DNA from: Qingshengfaniella alkalisoli
Lineage (GTDB): Bacteria; Pseudomonadota; Alphaproteobacteria; Rhodobacterales; Rhodobacteraceae
Length of the DNA: 64,000 nucleotides
Assembly: GCF_007855645.1 (NCBI RefSeq)
Contig: NZ_CP042262.1
Location: 372,001-436,000 of the forward strand
Direction: 5' to 3'
Shown: one piece after another, positions 1 to 8,011 of the stretch
Position numbering within the stretch: position 1 is the first letter of the stretch
Layout: each line of letters begins with the position of its first letter
Translations under genes and position numbers: made by a program
The notes under the pieces: generated by a model
The model's database searches: none
What the model was told of the DNA's origin: nothing
Seen by the model: the letters and a program-made list of their open reading frames with translations, nothing else

Positions 1-1042
1 TGGCCTTTTCGGGATCATAGGTGAATGGCGTTTCGTCATAGGAACCGGGGAAGCCCTTCGGCCAGAACGCCTGGTGGACTTCCATCTGCCCCTTGATGAT
101 CGAATTGGTCATGCCCTCGTAATCCACCAGGTAGCGCGCGGCATCCCAAACGGCTTCCGGTGTCAGGCTTTCCGTCTTCTGGTTGAAGGACAGGAAATGA
201 ACCGCGGATTGAGGATAGACTTCGACCTTGATGTCGTCAGATGTGATCGAGTCGATCTGATCCGGTGTCAGGTTCTTTGCCATGTCGATATCGCCGGATT
301 CCAGCAGCAATTGCTGGGTTGCGGCTTCGGCAACGTGACGGATTATGACGCTGTCGATCTTCGGGCCGTCCTTGAAATAATCGTCATTGGCGGTCAGCCG
401 CACCAGCTCTGCCGGACGGTAGCTTTGCAGTGCGAAAGGACCGGAACCGGCCGCGTTGGCGTTGAGCCACGCGTTGCCCATATCGCCATCCTGTTCGTGT
501 TCAAGCACTGTGGCCTTGTCCACAACGGAGGCCGGACGCGCAGCCAGAACGTTCAAAACGAATGCCGGAGAAAAATCGCCATCGTACTTGACGGTCACGG
601 TATTTCCGTCGGCGGTGACCATCTCTTCGACGTTTTCAGGTGTCCAGCCAAGCTGTGTCAGGATGAACGCCGGGGTCAGGTTCAGCTTGATGACGCGCGC
701 GAAGGACCAGACCACGTCCTCGCCACGCACAGGGTTGCCAGAGGTGAATACAGCATCATCGCGAAGCGTGAAGGTGATGGTCTTGTTTTCCGGATCGACC
801 GCCCAGTCGGTCGCGAGCCCTGCGGCCAATGTCGTCGGATCTTCCGCATCATATTGGACCAGGCGGTCATACAGATTGGTGACCAATTCTCCGGATGTGA
901 ACTCATAGGCCTGCGCGGGGTCAATCGCGACGATGTCGTCAATGTTCTGTGCGACGACCAGGACGTCGTCGGGGGTTTCGGCATGTGCGGCCAATGGCAA
1001 AGCCATCACCGTCGCCAAAAGAGAAGCTTTCAAGTGGTTCAT
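1..1042 (-). CDS. Peptide ABC transporter substrate-binding protein (SBP family 5), C-terminus outside window
   Basis: This is a periplasmic solute-binding protein of the DppA/OppA type that would deliver di- or oligopeptides, or a similar solute, to the permeases encoded at 1785-3733. About 347 residues are visible before the left edge cuts the gene. The ATG at 1042 is followed by a short signal peptide ending near ALPLAAHAE. The mature part reads as family 5: DDVLVVAQNID, then DPAQAYEFTSGELVTNLYD, then a TFTLRDDAVFTSGNPV segment typical of the substrate-cradle lobe. It lies 21 bp downstream of the XRE-cupin regulator on the same strand, so the two are probably cotranscribed. Its separation from the permease genes by a divergent promoter is unusual. 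Family assignment is firm; substrate is unknown. Confidence 0.9.
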   Translation of the reverse strand, partial: MNHLKASLLATVMALPLAAHAETPDDVLVVAQNIDDIVAIDPAQAYEFTSGELVTNLYDRLVQYDAEDPTTLAAGLATDWAVDPENKTITFTLRDDAVFTSGNPVRGEDVVWSFARVIKLNLTPAFILTQLGWTPENVEEMVTADGNTVTVKYDGDFSPAFVLNVLAARPASVVDKATVLEHEQDGDMGNAWLNANAAGSGPFALQSYRPAELVRLTANDDYFKDGPKIDSVIIRHVAEAATQQLLLESGDIDMAKNLTPDQIDSITSDDIKVEVYPQSAVHFLSFNQKTESLTPEAVWDAARYLVDYEGMTNSIIKGQMEVHQAFWPKGFPGSYDETPFTYDPEKA

Positions 1043-1063
1043 ACAACTCTCCTTGTTGGGTGT

Positions 1064-1702
1064 TCAGTTATTGTCATTCGCTGGCACCAATCTGCTGACT
1101 GGCGTGGCGCCGCTTTCGCTCAGGACCTCCAGCGTCCCGGTCCACAGGATCCGCGCCGGTCGATCCGTCTGGTTTGCCCATGAATGCGGGGCGCTGCCGC
1201 TGTAGTGCAGACTGTCCCCCTCACGCATCACGAAGCTTTGGCCGTTGAGCGCCTGAACGATTTCGCCTTCCAGCACAAAGACAATCTCTTCGCCTTCATG
1301 TTGCACGGTTTCCGATTCATAGCCCGGCGGGACGTGCAACAAGTAAGATGACAACTCGGAGCCCGGGAACTGCGCGCCAAGCGCTTCGTAGCGGACCTGA
1401 GACCCGTCGAGCGCAAACTGTGGGCGAGCACCGGCGCGGGTAAGCGCGTCAGCCGGTTTCGGCGTTGCGACAAAGTAGTCCAGCCCGACGCCCAGTCCCT
1501 GCGCGATCTGTGCCAGTGTTCCGAGCGAAGGCGTCGCGTTGTTCCGCTCGACCTGGCTGAGGTAACCGACCGACAACCCCGCACTGTCGCACAGGGTCTG
1601 CAGGGTGAGTCCCAACTGCTTTCGACGTTTTCGGATCAACGGCCCTATGTTGGGTTCTTGGATCGACCTTGGACTGGTCACGTGCGATTTGGCTCCGTGC
1701 AT
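1064..1702 (-). CDS. XRE-family regulator with C-terminal cupin domain
   Basis: A DNA-binding regulator of about 212 residues. An N-terminal helix-turn-helix lies at about residues 15-70 (LIRKRRKQLGLTLQTLC, then LSVGYLSQVERNNATPSLGTL). A C-terminal cupin at about 125-200 contains HEGEEIVFVLEGE and the second cupin motif around DSLHYSGSAPHSW. Proteins of this layout (PuuR/SutR type) usually sense a small metabolite in the cupin and control a neighbouring transport or amine/amino-acid operon. It is divergent from the peptide permease operon and directly upstream of the binding-protein gene, so it probably regulates both. I chose the ATG at 1702; a TTG at 1744 would add 14 residues rich in Lys and Ile. 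Neither start has a strong Shine-Dalgarno. Confidence 0.88.
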   Translation of the reverse strand: MHGAKSHVTSPRSIQEPNIGPLIRKRRKQLGLTLQTLCDSAGLSVGYLSQVERNNATPSLGTLAQIAQGLGVGLDYFVATPKPADALTRAGARPQFALDGSQVRYEALGAQFPGSELSSYLLHVPPGYESETVQHEGEEIVFVLEGEIVQALNGQSFVMREGDSLHYSGSAPHSWANQTDRPARILWTGTLEVLSESGATPVSRLVPANDNN

Positions 1703-1737
1703 CAAAATTTTTTTGATTGAAACAAACTTTTGTGTTT
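1701..1737. promoter_or_regulatory. AT-rich divergent regulatory region with inverted repeats
   Basis: The short gap between the XRE-cupin gene and the peptide permease operon contains ATCAAAA-TTT-TTTTGAT (1701-1717), a perfect 7-bp inverted repeat touching the regulator's start codon. Just beyond it is AAACA-N8-TGTTT (1720-1737). They sit where an autoregulatory XRE operator would be expected. Function is inferred from position and symmetry only. Confidence 0.4.
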
Positions 1738-1784
1738 TACCCAAGCAAAATCTTTATCCGCGGAAAGAGAACGGTCCCCGGCTC

Positions 1785-2831
1785 GTGACATTCAGCTCGT
1801 TTAAATCCCACCCGTCCGTGAAGTTTCTCGGAAGCCTTCTCGGGTTCGCCGTGGTGGTTGGCCTGACCTTCCTGGGGCTGCTTGCCATCACGTTCTTCAT
1901 CGGGCGTGTCGTGCCCATCGATCCCGTTCTTGCCGTGGTTGGTGATCGCGCGACGCAGGAGCTATACGACGCAACGCGCGAGGCGATGGGGCTGAACCGG
2001 CCCCTCGTCATCCAGTTCTTTGACTATGTGGGCGATGTTCTGCGCGGCGATCTCGGTCAATCCATCTCGACGAACCGTCCGGTTGTCGACGATCTTACGC
2101 GCGTGTTCCCCGCCACGCTGGAAATGGCGACGATCGGGATCATCATCGGCGTCCTGCTGGGTGTTCCGATGGGTGTTTACGCCGCAGCGCATAAGGGCAG
2201 CTGGATCGATCAGGTGATCCGCGTCTTCGCACTGCTGGGATATTCTGTCCCCGCCTTCTGGCTAGGTCTTGTCGGTCTCGCCGTATTCTATGCCGGTTTG
2301 GGTTGGGTATCAGGCCCTGGACGCGTCGACATCTTCTACGAAGGGCTGGTCGAGCCACGCACGGGCCTGCTTCTGGTCGACAGCATCATCGCGGGTGACT
2401 GGGACGTCTTCTGGAACGCGGCCAGTCATCTCCTGCTGCCCGCCACGATTCTCGGCTTTTTCAGCCTGGCCTATATCGCGCGGATGACCCGTTCATTCAT
2501 GCTAGATCAACTTGGGCAGGAATATATCACGACGGCCCGCGTCAAGGGCATCCCTGAATGGCGCGTGATCTGGATACATGCCTTCCGGCCCATACTCGTC
2601 CCGCTGATCACGGTGATTGGCCTTTCCTATGCGGGTCTTCTGGAAGGGTCGGTCATGATCGAAACGGTCTTCTCGTGGCCCGGGATCGGCAATTACCTGA
2701 CTGTCGCCTTGTTGAACGCGGACATGAACGCCGTTCTGGGCGCAACGCTGGTAATCGGTTCGGTCTTTATCTTCATCAACAAGATCTCCGACGTGTTGTA
2801 CCGCGTCCTGGACCCAAGGAGTCGCTCATGA
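1785..2831 (+). CDS. Peptide ABC transporter permease, DppB type
   Basis: An integral membrane permease of the dipeptide/oligopeptide class (about 348 residues) that forms one half of the channel with the DppC-type protein at 2828. The N-terminal helix (LLGFAVVVGLTFLGLLAITFF) precedes the usual periplasmic stretch with VVGDRATQELYDATREAMGLNRPL, a DppB hallmark. A cytoplasmic EAA-like loop reads ARVKGIPEWRVIWIHAFRP near residue 260. The start is uncertain: GTG at 1785 has a GGAAAGAGA-type site some 14 nt upstream, while GTG at 1818 lacks one. An open frame extends upstream to 1605 but overlaps the divergent regulator and was not used. Its TGA overlaps the next ATG (ATGA), showing tight coupling. 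Confidence 0.92.
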   Translation: MTFSSFKSHPSVKFLGSLLGFAVVVGLTFLGLLAITFFIGRVVPIDPVLAVVGDRATQELYDATREAMGLNRPLVIQFFDYVGDVLRGDLGQSISTNRPVVDDLTRVFPATLEMATIGIIIGVLLGVPMGVYAAAHKGSWIDQVIRVFALLGYSVPAFWLGLVGLAVFYAGLGWVSGPGRVDIFYEGLVEPRTGLLLVDSIIAGDWDVFWNAASHLLLPATILGFFSLAYIARMTRSFMLDQLGQEYITTARVKGIPEWRVIWIHAFRPILVPLITVIGLSYAGLLEGSVMIETVFSWPGIGNYLTVALLNADMNAVLGATLVIGSVFIFINKISDVLYRVLDPRSRS

Positions 2832-3733
2832 GCACGACGCGTGACTGGCTTCTTGACGACTCTCCAAAATCGCGGCTACAGGCCAACGCCGGTCGCAGCT
2901 ATCGGATGGCGTTGGCATTGGTGCGCAACCCGTTGGCGGTCGTGGGGGCGCTTATCATCTTGCTGCTGATCCTGACTGCTGCCTTCGCGCCATGGATCGC
3001 TCCTGAAAGTCCGGTGGGACAGAACCTGTCCCAGCGATTGCTGCCGCCTTCGGCGGATCACTGGATGGGTACGGATGAGCTGGGGCGCGATATCTTCTCG
3101 CGTGTTGTTTATGGTGCGCGTATCACCTTGCTGATCGTCGCGTTGGTCGCTGTCATATCGGCACCGCTGGGGTTGGTGATCGGTGCGATCTCGGGCTATT
3201 TCGGTGGCTGGGTCGACAAGGTGCTGATGGGCCTGACAGACATGTTCCTATCCATGCCAAAGCTGATCCTTGCGCTGGCCTTCGTCGCCGCGCTGGGGCC
3301 GGGTATCGAGAACGCGATCATCGCGATCGCCATCACCGCCTGGCCTGCCTATGCCCGCATCGCCCGCGCCGAGACGATCACCTTCCGCAACTCGGAATTC
3401 ATAGCTGCCGTTCGTCTGGTCGGTGCGTCGCATACCCGCATCATCACCCGGCATGTTCTGCCGCTTTGCACATCGTCCATGATCGTCCGCGTGACGCTTG
3501 ATATGGCCGGGATCATCCTGACCGCTGCTGGCCTTGGCTTTCTCGGGCTTGGCGCGCAGCCGCCGCTGCCGGAATGGGGCGCAATGATCTCGCGGGGGCG
3601 CACCTTCATTCTTGATCAGTGGTGGGTTGCGACGATGCCCGGTTTCGCCATCATCACGGTTTCGCTGGGCTTCTGTTTCCTCGGCGACGGCCTGCGCGAT
3701 GTGCTCGATCCCAAGCAAGGGGGTGAGAAATGA
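2828..3733 (+). CDS. Peptide ABC transporter permease, DppC type
   Basis: The second permease subunit of the peptide importer, 301 residues, beginning at the ATG of an ATGA overlap with the DppB-type gene. It has an N-terminal cytoplasmic segment, a first membrane helix (ALIILLLILTAAFAPWIAP), then the DppC signature PSADHWMGTDELGRDIFSRVVYGARI. The cytoplasmic coupling loop EFIAAVRLVGASHTRIITRHVLP lies near residue 200. The C-terminus ends GLRDVLDPK, typical of the family. Its stop overlaps the start of the ATPase gene at 3730. Confidence 0.94.
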   Translation: MSTTRDWLLDDSPKSRLQANAGRSYRMALALVRNPLAVVGALIILLLILTAAFAPWIAPESPVGQNLSQRLLPPSADHWMGTDELGRDIFSRVVYGARITLLIVALVAVISAPLGLVIGAISGYFGGWVDKVLMGLTDMFLSMPKLILALAFVAALGPGIENAIIAIAITAWPAYARIARAETITFRNSEFIAAVRLVGASHTRIITRHVLPLCTSSMIVRVTLDMAGIILTAAGLGFLGLGAQPPLPEWGAMISRGRTFILDQWWVATMPGFAIITVSLGFCFLGDGLRDVLDPKQGGEK

Positions 3734-4566
3734 CGCGGCCGCTTCTGGATATTCGCAACCTTCGTGTCAGCTTCCCTACACCCAACGGCCGCGTAGAGGT
3801 TGTCAAGGGCATCGACCTGACACTTGGACGGGAACGGCTTGGGATCGTGGGCGAAAGCGGATCAGGCAAGTCCATGACCGGTCGCGCGATCCTGCGGCTG
3901 ATCCGCAAACCGGGCCGCATGACCGCGGACAGGATGGCATTCGATGGAATCGATCTGCTGCCCCTGCCCGATCGCAGGATGCGCGACATTCGGGGTGCGC
4001 GGATTTCAATGATCATGCAGGATCCGAAGTTTTCGCTTAATCCCGTGATCACAATTGGCGCGCAGATTGCCGAAGCCTTGAGAGCCCATGAACGCCTGCC
4101 GCGCAGGCAGGAACAGGCGCGCGTGATCGAGATGCTGGACGCGGTACGGATCAACGACCCGGAACGCGTGGCGCGCATGTATCCGCATCAGGTGTCCGGC
4201 GGCATGGGACAGCGCGTGATGATCGCGATGATGCTGATCCCACGCCCTGATCTACTGATTGCGGACGAGCCCACCAGCGCACTCGACGTCTCTGTGCAGG
4301 CCCAAGTGCTGGATTTGATCGACGAGTTGGTGCGCGAAGACGGCATGGGGTTGATCCTGATCAGCCACGACCTGAACCTCGTCGTCCGCTATTGCGACAG
4401 GATCATGGTGATGAATGCGGGCCAGGTCGTGGAGGAATGCGCCGCAAGCGAACTTCACAACGCCACCCATCCCTATACGCGTGGACTTCTGGCGTCTGTA
4501 CCAAGAATGGACGAGGACCGAGACGAGTTGCCGGTTCTGGATCGAACCGCATGGAGCGGCACATGA
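3730..4566 (+). CDS. Peptide ABC transporter ATP-binding protein, DppD type
   Basis: The first of two nucleotide-binding subunits powering the peptide importer (278 residues, cytoplasmic). Visible motifs are Walker A GESGSGKSMT (about 39-48), Q-loop MIMQDPKFSLNP (about 95), signature VSGGMGQRV (about 156), Walker B LLIADEPTSALD (about 178) and H-loop ISHDL (about 212). The protein is short for DppD (usually about 320-330), so the C-terminal oligopeptide-transporter extension is abbreviated, ending a few residues after VPRMDEDRDELP. It overlaps its neighbours by 4 bp on each side. Confidence 0.94.
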   Translation: MTRPLLDIRNLRVSFPTPNGRVEVVKGIDLTLGRERLGIVGESGSGKSMTGRAILRLIRKPGRMTADRMAFDGIDLLPLPDRRMRDIRGARISMIMQDPKFSLNPVITIGAQIAEALRAHERLPRRQEQARVIEMLDAVRINDPERVARMYPHQVSGGMGQRVMIAMMLIPRPDLLIADEPTSALDVSVQAQVLDLIDELVREDGMGLILISHDLNLVVRYCDRIMVMNAGQVVEECAASELHNATHPYTRGLLASVPRMDEDRDELPVLDRTAWSGT

Positions 4567-5315
4567 GCGCGATTTCTCTGAGCGATCTCGACGTTGCCTA
4601 TTCCGGGCACAGGGTGGTTGAGGATATCACTTTCGACGTGGCGCAAGGAGAAAGCTTTGCCCTTGTCGGTGAAAGCGGGTCCGGCAAATCCACGGTCCTC
4701 AAGGCCATCGTGGGCCTCGCTCCCGAATGGAGCGGGCGAATGTCCGTGCTCGGTCAAGCGCGCGGGCACAAGCCCGATCTCGCCTTCTCGCGAATTTGCC
4801 AGATGGTATTTCAAGACCCGTATGCCTCGCTGCATCCTCGCAAGACCGTGGACGCGACTCTATCCGAGCCCCTTCAGGTGCATGGTATCAAGGGGCGTGA
4901 TGCGCTGGTTGAGGAAAAGCTGGCCGCCGTCGGCTTGGATCGGCGCTTTCGGTTTCGGTTTCCACATCAACTGTCAGGTGGTCAACGTCAGCGTGTTGCA
5001 ATTGCACGCGCGCTGATGCTGGAGCCGCAGGTGATGCTGCTGGACGAACCGACAAGCGCGCTCGACGTGTCGGTGCAGGCCGAAATTCTCAACCTCCTGA
5101 AACGTCTGCGCCAAGAACACAGGCTGACCTATCTGATGGTGACCCACAACCTGCCGGTGGTCAGTTTCCTGTGCGACCGCATGGCGGTTATGAACAAGGG
5201 GCGGATCGTCGAAATCGCGGATGCCACATCACTGCATACGGGTGACTTCAGCCATCCCTATACCCGTGAACTCTATGCCGCGAGTGGCGGCGCAACCGAA
5301 CGGAAACCAGCATGA
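4563..5315 (+). CDS. Peptide ABC transporter ATP-binding protein, DppF type
   Basis: The second ATPase subunit of the peptide importer, 250 residues from the ATG at 4563 inside the ATGA overlap. It shows Walker A GESGSGKST (about 38), Q-loop MVFQDPYASLHPR (about 83), signature LSGGQRQRV (about 139), Walker B VMLLDEPTSALDVS (about 160) and H-loop MVTHNLPVVSFLCDR (about 195). Like its DppD partner it lacks most of the usual C-terminal extension. Upstream in-frame codons back to 4392 lie within the preceding gene and were not used. Its stop overlaps the GAF-domain gene start by 4 bp. Confidence 0.93.
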   Translation: MSAISLSDLDVAYSGHRVVEDITFDVAQGESFALVGESGSGKSTVLKAIVGLAPEWSGRMSVLGQARGHKPDLAFSRICQMVFQDPYASLHPRKTVDATLSEPLQVHGIKGRDALVEEKLAAVGLDRRFRFRFPHQLSGGQRQRVAIARALMLEPQVMLLDEPTSALDVSVQAEILNLLKRLRQEHRLTYLMVTHNLPVVSFLCDRMAVMNKGRIVEIADATSLHTGDFSHPYTRELYAASGGATERKPA

Positions 5316-5797
5316 GCGATCTAGCCACTTTTACCGAACAATTGTCCCGCGCCCGCACCCAGGAAGCTGCGTATGATGCGTTGTGCGCGCTGACCAAATC
5401 TCTGGTTGGCGCAAAATTGTTTACGGTTATGACCGCAGACATGAGCGCCATGCTCGCCAGCCGTACCTATTCTGACGATCCGGTCAATTACCCGACATCG
5501 GGCACCAAAGCGATCGAGATGAATGCGTGGTTTGACATCGTTCATGGCAAGGGGGAAACCTTCGTGGCCAACACGCTTGCCGATATCGACAAGGTGTTCC
5601 CCGACGCTGAACTGATCGGCAAGCTGGGATGCGGATCGGTGATCAATCTACCCGTGCATATTCGTGGCGAAATGGTGGCGACGGTGAATATCCTGCATGA
5701 GGAACAATTCTACACACCCCAGCGCGTCCGGATCGCCGAGGATCAGCTGCGCCTTCCCGCCATCGCCACCGTGGCGGTCGCCATTGCGTTGGGCTGA
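5312..5797 (+). CDS. Small GAF-domain protein
   Basis: A cytoplasmic single-domain protein of 161 residues. The fold is recognisable from the helix TFTEQLSRARTQEAAYDALCALTKSLVGAKLFTVM and the later strand pair GCGSVINLPVHIRGEMVATVNILHEE. GAF domains bind small ligands, but no output domain is attached. It is the last gene of the peptide importer operon and overlaps the DppF-type ATPase gene by 4 bp, so it probably binds or detoxifies the imported solute or senses it for a partner. Similar stand-alone GAF proteins occur in proteobacterial peptide and amino-acid importer operons, but their role is not established to my knowledge. Confidence 0.85.
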   Translation: MSDLATFTEQLSRARTQEAAYDALCALTKSLVGAKLFTVMTADMSAMLASRTYSDDPVNYPTSGTKAIEMNAWFDIVHGKGETFVANTLADIDKVFPDAELIGKLGCGSVINLPVHIRGEMVATVNILHEEQFYTPQRVRIAEDQLRLPAIATVAVAIALG

Positions 5798-6241
5798 ATA
5801 CGCTCACGGTCGCGTTTGAACCGTTGGGCGAGACCACTCGCGATCAAGTATGGCTGGCAAAGAACAAGCCCTGTTCCGAGAGGCCCGTTGCATTAACCCG
5901 GTGCGGAATTGTCACCTTAACTGACAGTGATCACGACCGGGACTTTGCGCCGCGCGTTCAAAGGGCACTTGTCGCCGCTTTCCAAGCGCCACGAACCTGC
6001 AGCCGATGGTAGTGGACAGCTAGGGCGGCGCGTTTTCGGAATGGGATGACGACGCAGTTGCGTGTGGCGGGGTGTAGGGACATAAACCTTTGCAAGCCAC
6101 CCGGCGACGGACCATTTTCGCGAATTCTTGTCCGAAGTGCTCCTCCCAAGCTCGCACTATCTGATGCGACAGACTTATCTGAGGTCACACCAAGAATAAC
6201 TGGTGGCGCAGGGCATACCCCATTATAGTAAATTTAAATAA
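5798..6241. other. Intergenic, no gene recognised
   Basis: About 440 bp between the peptide importer operon and the LysR gene. Short open frames on both strands show no recognisable motif and no convincing ribosome site. The last 40 bp become AT-rich and include TATAGT, and GGGAGGA just after this interval is the ribosome-binding site of the LysR gene. Confidence 0.5.
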
Positions 6242-6261
6242 ATGGGAGGATTTAATATCAT

Positions 6262-7173
6262 ATGCTGACTTTGCGGCATTATGAACTCTTGATCGTTCTG
6301 GCGGAAGAGCTCCATTTCGGGCGTGCATCCGAACGCCTGCATATTTCCCAACCCCAGCTGACGCTTCAACTGAAGCAAATGGAAGAACTCATCGGTACAA
6401 CGCTGTTCGAACGCAACCGACGAAAGGTAACGCTGGCGGCTGCCGGAGAACTGCTGTTGCCCGAAGCGCGTGCGGTGCTGCGACATGCCGCACGCGCAGA
6501 AGACGTCGCCATTCGCGCCGGGAAAGGCATGATCGGCGAGCTTCGGATCGGATATATCGGGGCAGCGGCGTATAACGGCGTTCTCACGAAACTGGTTCGC
6601 AGCTACCGGGATAAAACTCCCGACACGCAACTGACCCTTTCGATCATGGATCTGGACCGACAGGTCCCGGAGGTCGCGGCAGGAAATCTCGACGCGGGAA
6701 TCGTGCGTTTGCCATATCCGGATCTGCCCGACAACATCTCTGTGCGTACCCTGTGTCAGGAACGTCTCATGCTTGCCCTGTCCGAAGAGCACAAGCTGGC
6801 GTTGTCAGACGCCCCCATAAATCTGTCGTCGCTGGAGGATGAATTCTTTGTGGCGACACATTTGCCGCCGAATACGGGCTTCTCGGCCGCCATGCATCGA
6901 GCGTGCGCTGTAGCGGGGATCAGTCCGAACATCGTTCACCGATCGCCCCAATTTGCGTCAATCATTAGCCTCGTCGCGGCACGGATGGGCATTGCGATAG
7001 TCCCGGAAGCCATACAGCACCTTTGCATCAAGGGCGTCGTGTACCGTCCGCTGGCCGATGTCGACGTGACAGCGAATATTTCACTGGTTCATCAATCCGG
7101 CCCTGTGGGCCCGGCGCTTGAACTTTTCCTTTCATGTCTGGACGAGACGACTTTTGACGGAGGCCACATTTGA
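6262..7173 (+). CDS. LysR-family transcriptional regulator
   Basis: A 303-residue LysR-type regulator. The N-terminal winged helix-turn-helix (LTLRHYELLIVLAEELHFG, RASERLHISQPQLTLQLKQ) is followed by LFERNRRKVTLAAAGE and an effector-binding domain from about residue 90 (GELRIGYIGAAAYNG). The ATG at 6262 has GGGAGGA 12 nt upstream. It overlaps the enol-lactonase-like gene, so it may control that gene in cis and perhaps the divergent cluster at 8012-12698. Such regulators of aromatic catabolism (PcaQ/CatR type) respond to ring-cleavage intermediates, but this sequence cannot be assigned to one of them by eye. Confidence 0.93.
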   Translation: MLTLRHYELLIVLAEELHFGRASERLHISQPQLTLQLKQMEELIGTTLFERNRRKVTLAAAGELLLPEARAVLRHAARAEDVAIRAGKGMIGELRIGYIGAAAYNGVLTKLVRSYRDKTPDTQLTLSIMDLDRQVPEVAAGNLDAGIVRLPYPDLPDNISVRTLCQERLMLALSEEHKLALSDAPINLSSLEDEFFVATHLPPNTGFSAAMHRACAVAGISPNIVHRSPQFASIISLVAARMGIAIVPEAIQHLCIKGVVYRPLADVDVTANISLVHQSGPVGPALELFLSCLDETTFDGGHI

Positions 7174-7952
7174 GGCACGAAGACTTCACGAGCATCAACG
7201 GAATCTATCACGGCTATCGCGCGCCCCAAGACGGGGCTCCGACGCTGGTTTTCGCCAACTCGCTGGGAACCGACCTGCGGGTCTGGGACCGCGTGGTCGC
7301 CGAATTACCGGAAGGCTGGGGGATTCTGCGGCAGGACAAGCGGGGCCATGGGCTGAGCCAGGACACTGCGGCTGCGCTGAGCATCGAGACAATGACGGAC
7401 GATGTCGAGGCATTGCTCGATTATTACGGGATTGGGCATTTCACCGGTGTTGGCTTATCCGTGGGCGGTCTGATCATGCAGCGGCTTGCGCTGCGGCGTG
7501 CGGGCACCATGACGCACCTTGTATTGTCCGATACGGCCGCGAAGATCGGATCTCCGGAGATTTGGAACCCACGTATCGAGACGGTCCTCGCCAGCGGCAT
7601 CCAAGCGATCAGCGACGCAATCCTGGCCCGGTGGTTCGCGCCTGGTTACGACGCCAAGGAAGACTTTTCCATGTGGCGCCTGATGTTGGAGCGGACCCCG
7701 GCGCAAGGCTATGCCGATGTTTGCGCGGCCATTCGGGACGCAGACTACACTGCCGAGCTGAAGCAGATTCAACAGCCGACTCTTGTCCTGTGCGGCTCTG
7801 ATGATTGTTCCACACCGCCCGAACTGGTGAAGGCGACCGCAGACGGCATTTCCAACGCAAGTTTCGTAACGATTGCAGACGCCGGGCATCTTCCCTGTGT
7901 TGAGCAGCCCAGCCACTTCACGACGCTGTTGCGTGATCACGTCGCCAAATAG
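7170..7952 (+). CDS. pcaD: Alpha/beta hydrolase, 3-oxoadipate enol-lactonase type
   Basis: A cytoplasmic alpha/beta hydrolase of 260 residues resembling PcaD, which opens 3-oxoadipate enol-lactone to 3-oxoadipate in the beta-ketoadipate pathway. The oxyanion region FANSLGTDLRVWD (about 28-40) is characteristic of PcaD. The nucleophile elbow is GLSVGG (Ser97), the acid lies in GSDDCSTPPE (about 211) and the catalytic His240 in DAGHLP. The start is TTG at 7170, overlapping the LysR stop, with GGAGG 6 nt upstream. The nearby muconolactone-isomerase-like gene at 8725 fits the same chemistry, but no ring-cleavage dioxygenase is present, so the natural substrate may be a related lactone. Confidence 0.8.
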   Translation: MRHEDFTSINGIYHGYRAPQDGAPTLVFANSLGTDLRVWDRVVAELPEGWGILRQDKRGHGLSQDTAAALSIETMTDDVEALLDYYGIGHFTGVGLSVGGLIMQRLALRRAGTMTHLVLSDTAAKIGSPEIWNPRIETVLASGIQAISDAILARWFAPGYDAKEDFSMWRLMLERTPAQGYADVCAAIRDADYTAELKQIQQPTLVLCGSDDCSTPPELVKATADGISNASFVTIADAGHLPCVEQPSHFTTLLRDHVAK

Positions 7953-7970
7953 GGAAGAAATTTCACATCA

Positions 7971-8003
7971 GCGGAAAGGTTGCCCATCGGGCGGCCTTTC
8001 CGC
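7971..8003. terminator. Bidirectional hairpin between convergent genes
   Basis: GCGGAAAGG (7971-7979) and CCTTTCCGC (7995-8003) form a perfect 9-bp stem with a 15-nt loop. It sits in the 59-bp gap between the enol-lactonase-like gene and the convergent SDR gene. There is only a short GTTT tail on the plus strand, so it may act as a weak terminator in either direction. Confidence 0.6.
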
Positions 8004-8011
8004 GTTTGGAT

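Noticed and set aside
74-1183. Plus-strand 369-codon frame at the left edge
   Set aside because: The minus strand encodes a clear family 5 binding protein and cupin regulator through the same bases.
1605-1784. N-terminal extension of the DppB-type permease
   Set aside because: It overlaps the divergent XRE-cupin gene, is not hydrophobic and has no ribosome site.
5958-6188. Possible small gene in the gap before LysR
   Set aside because: It has no ribosome site, no motif, and an arginine-rich random composition.
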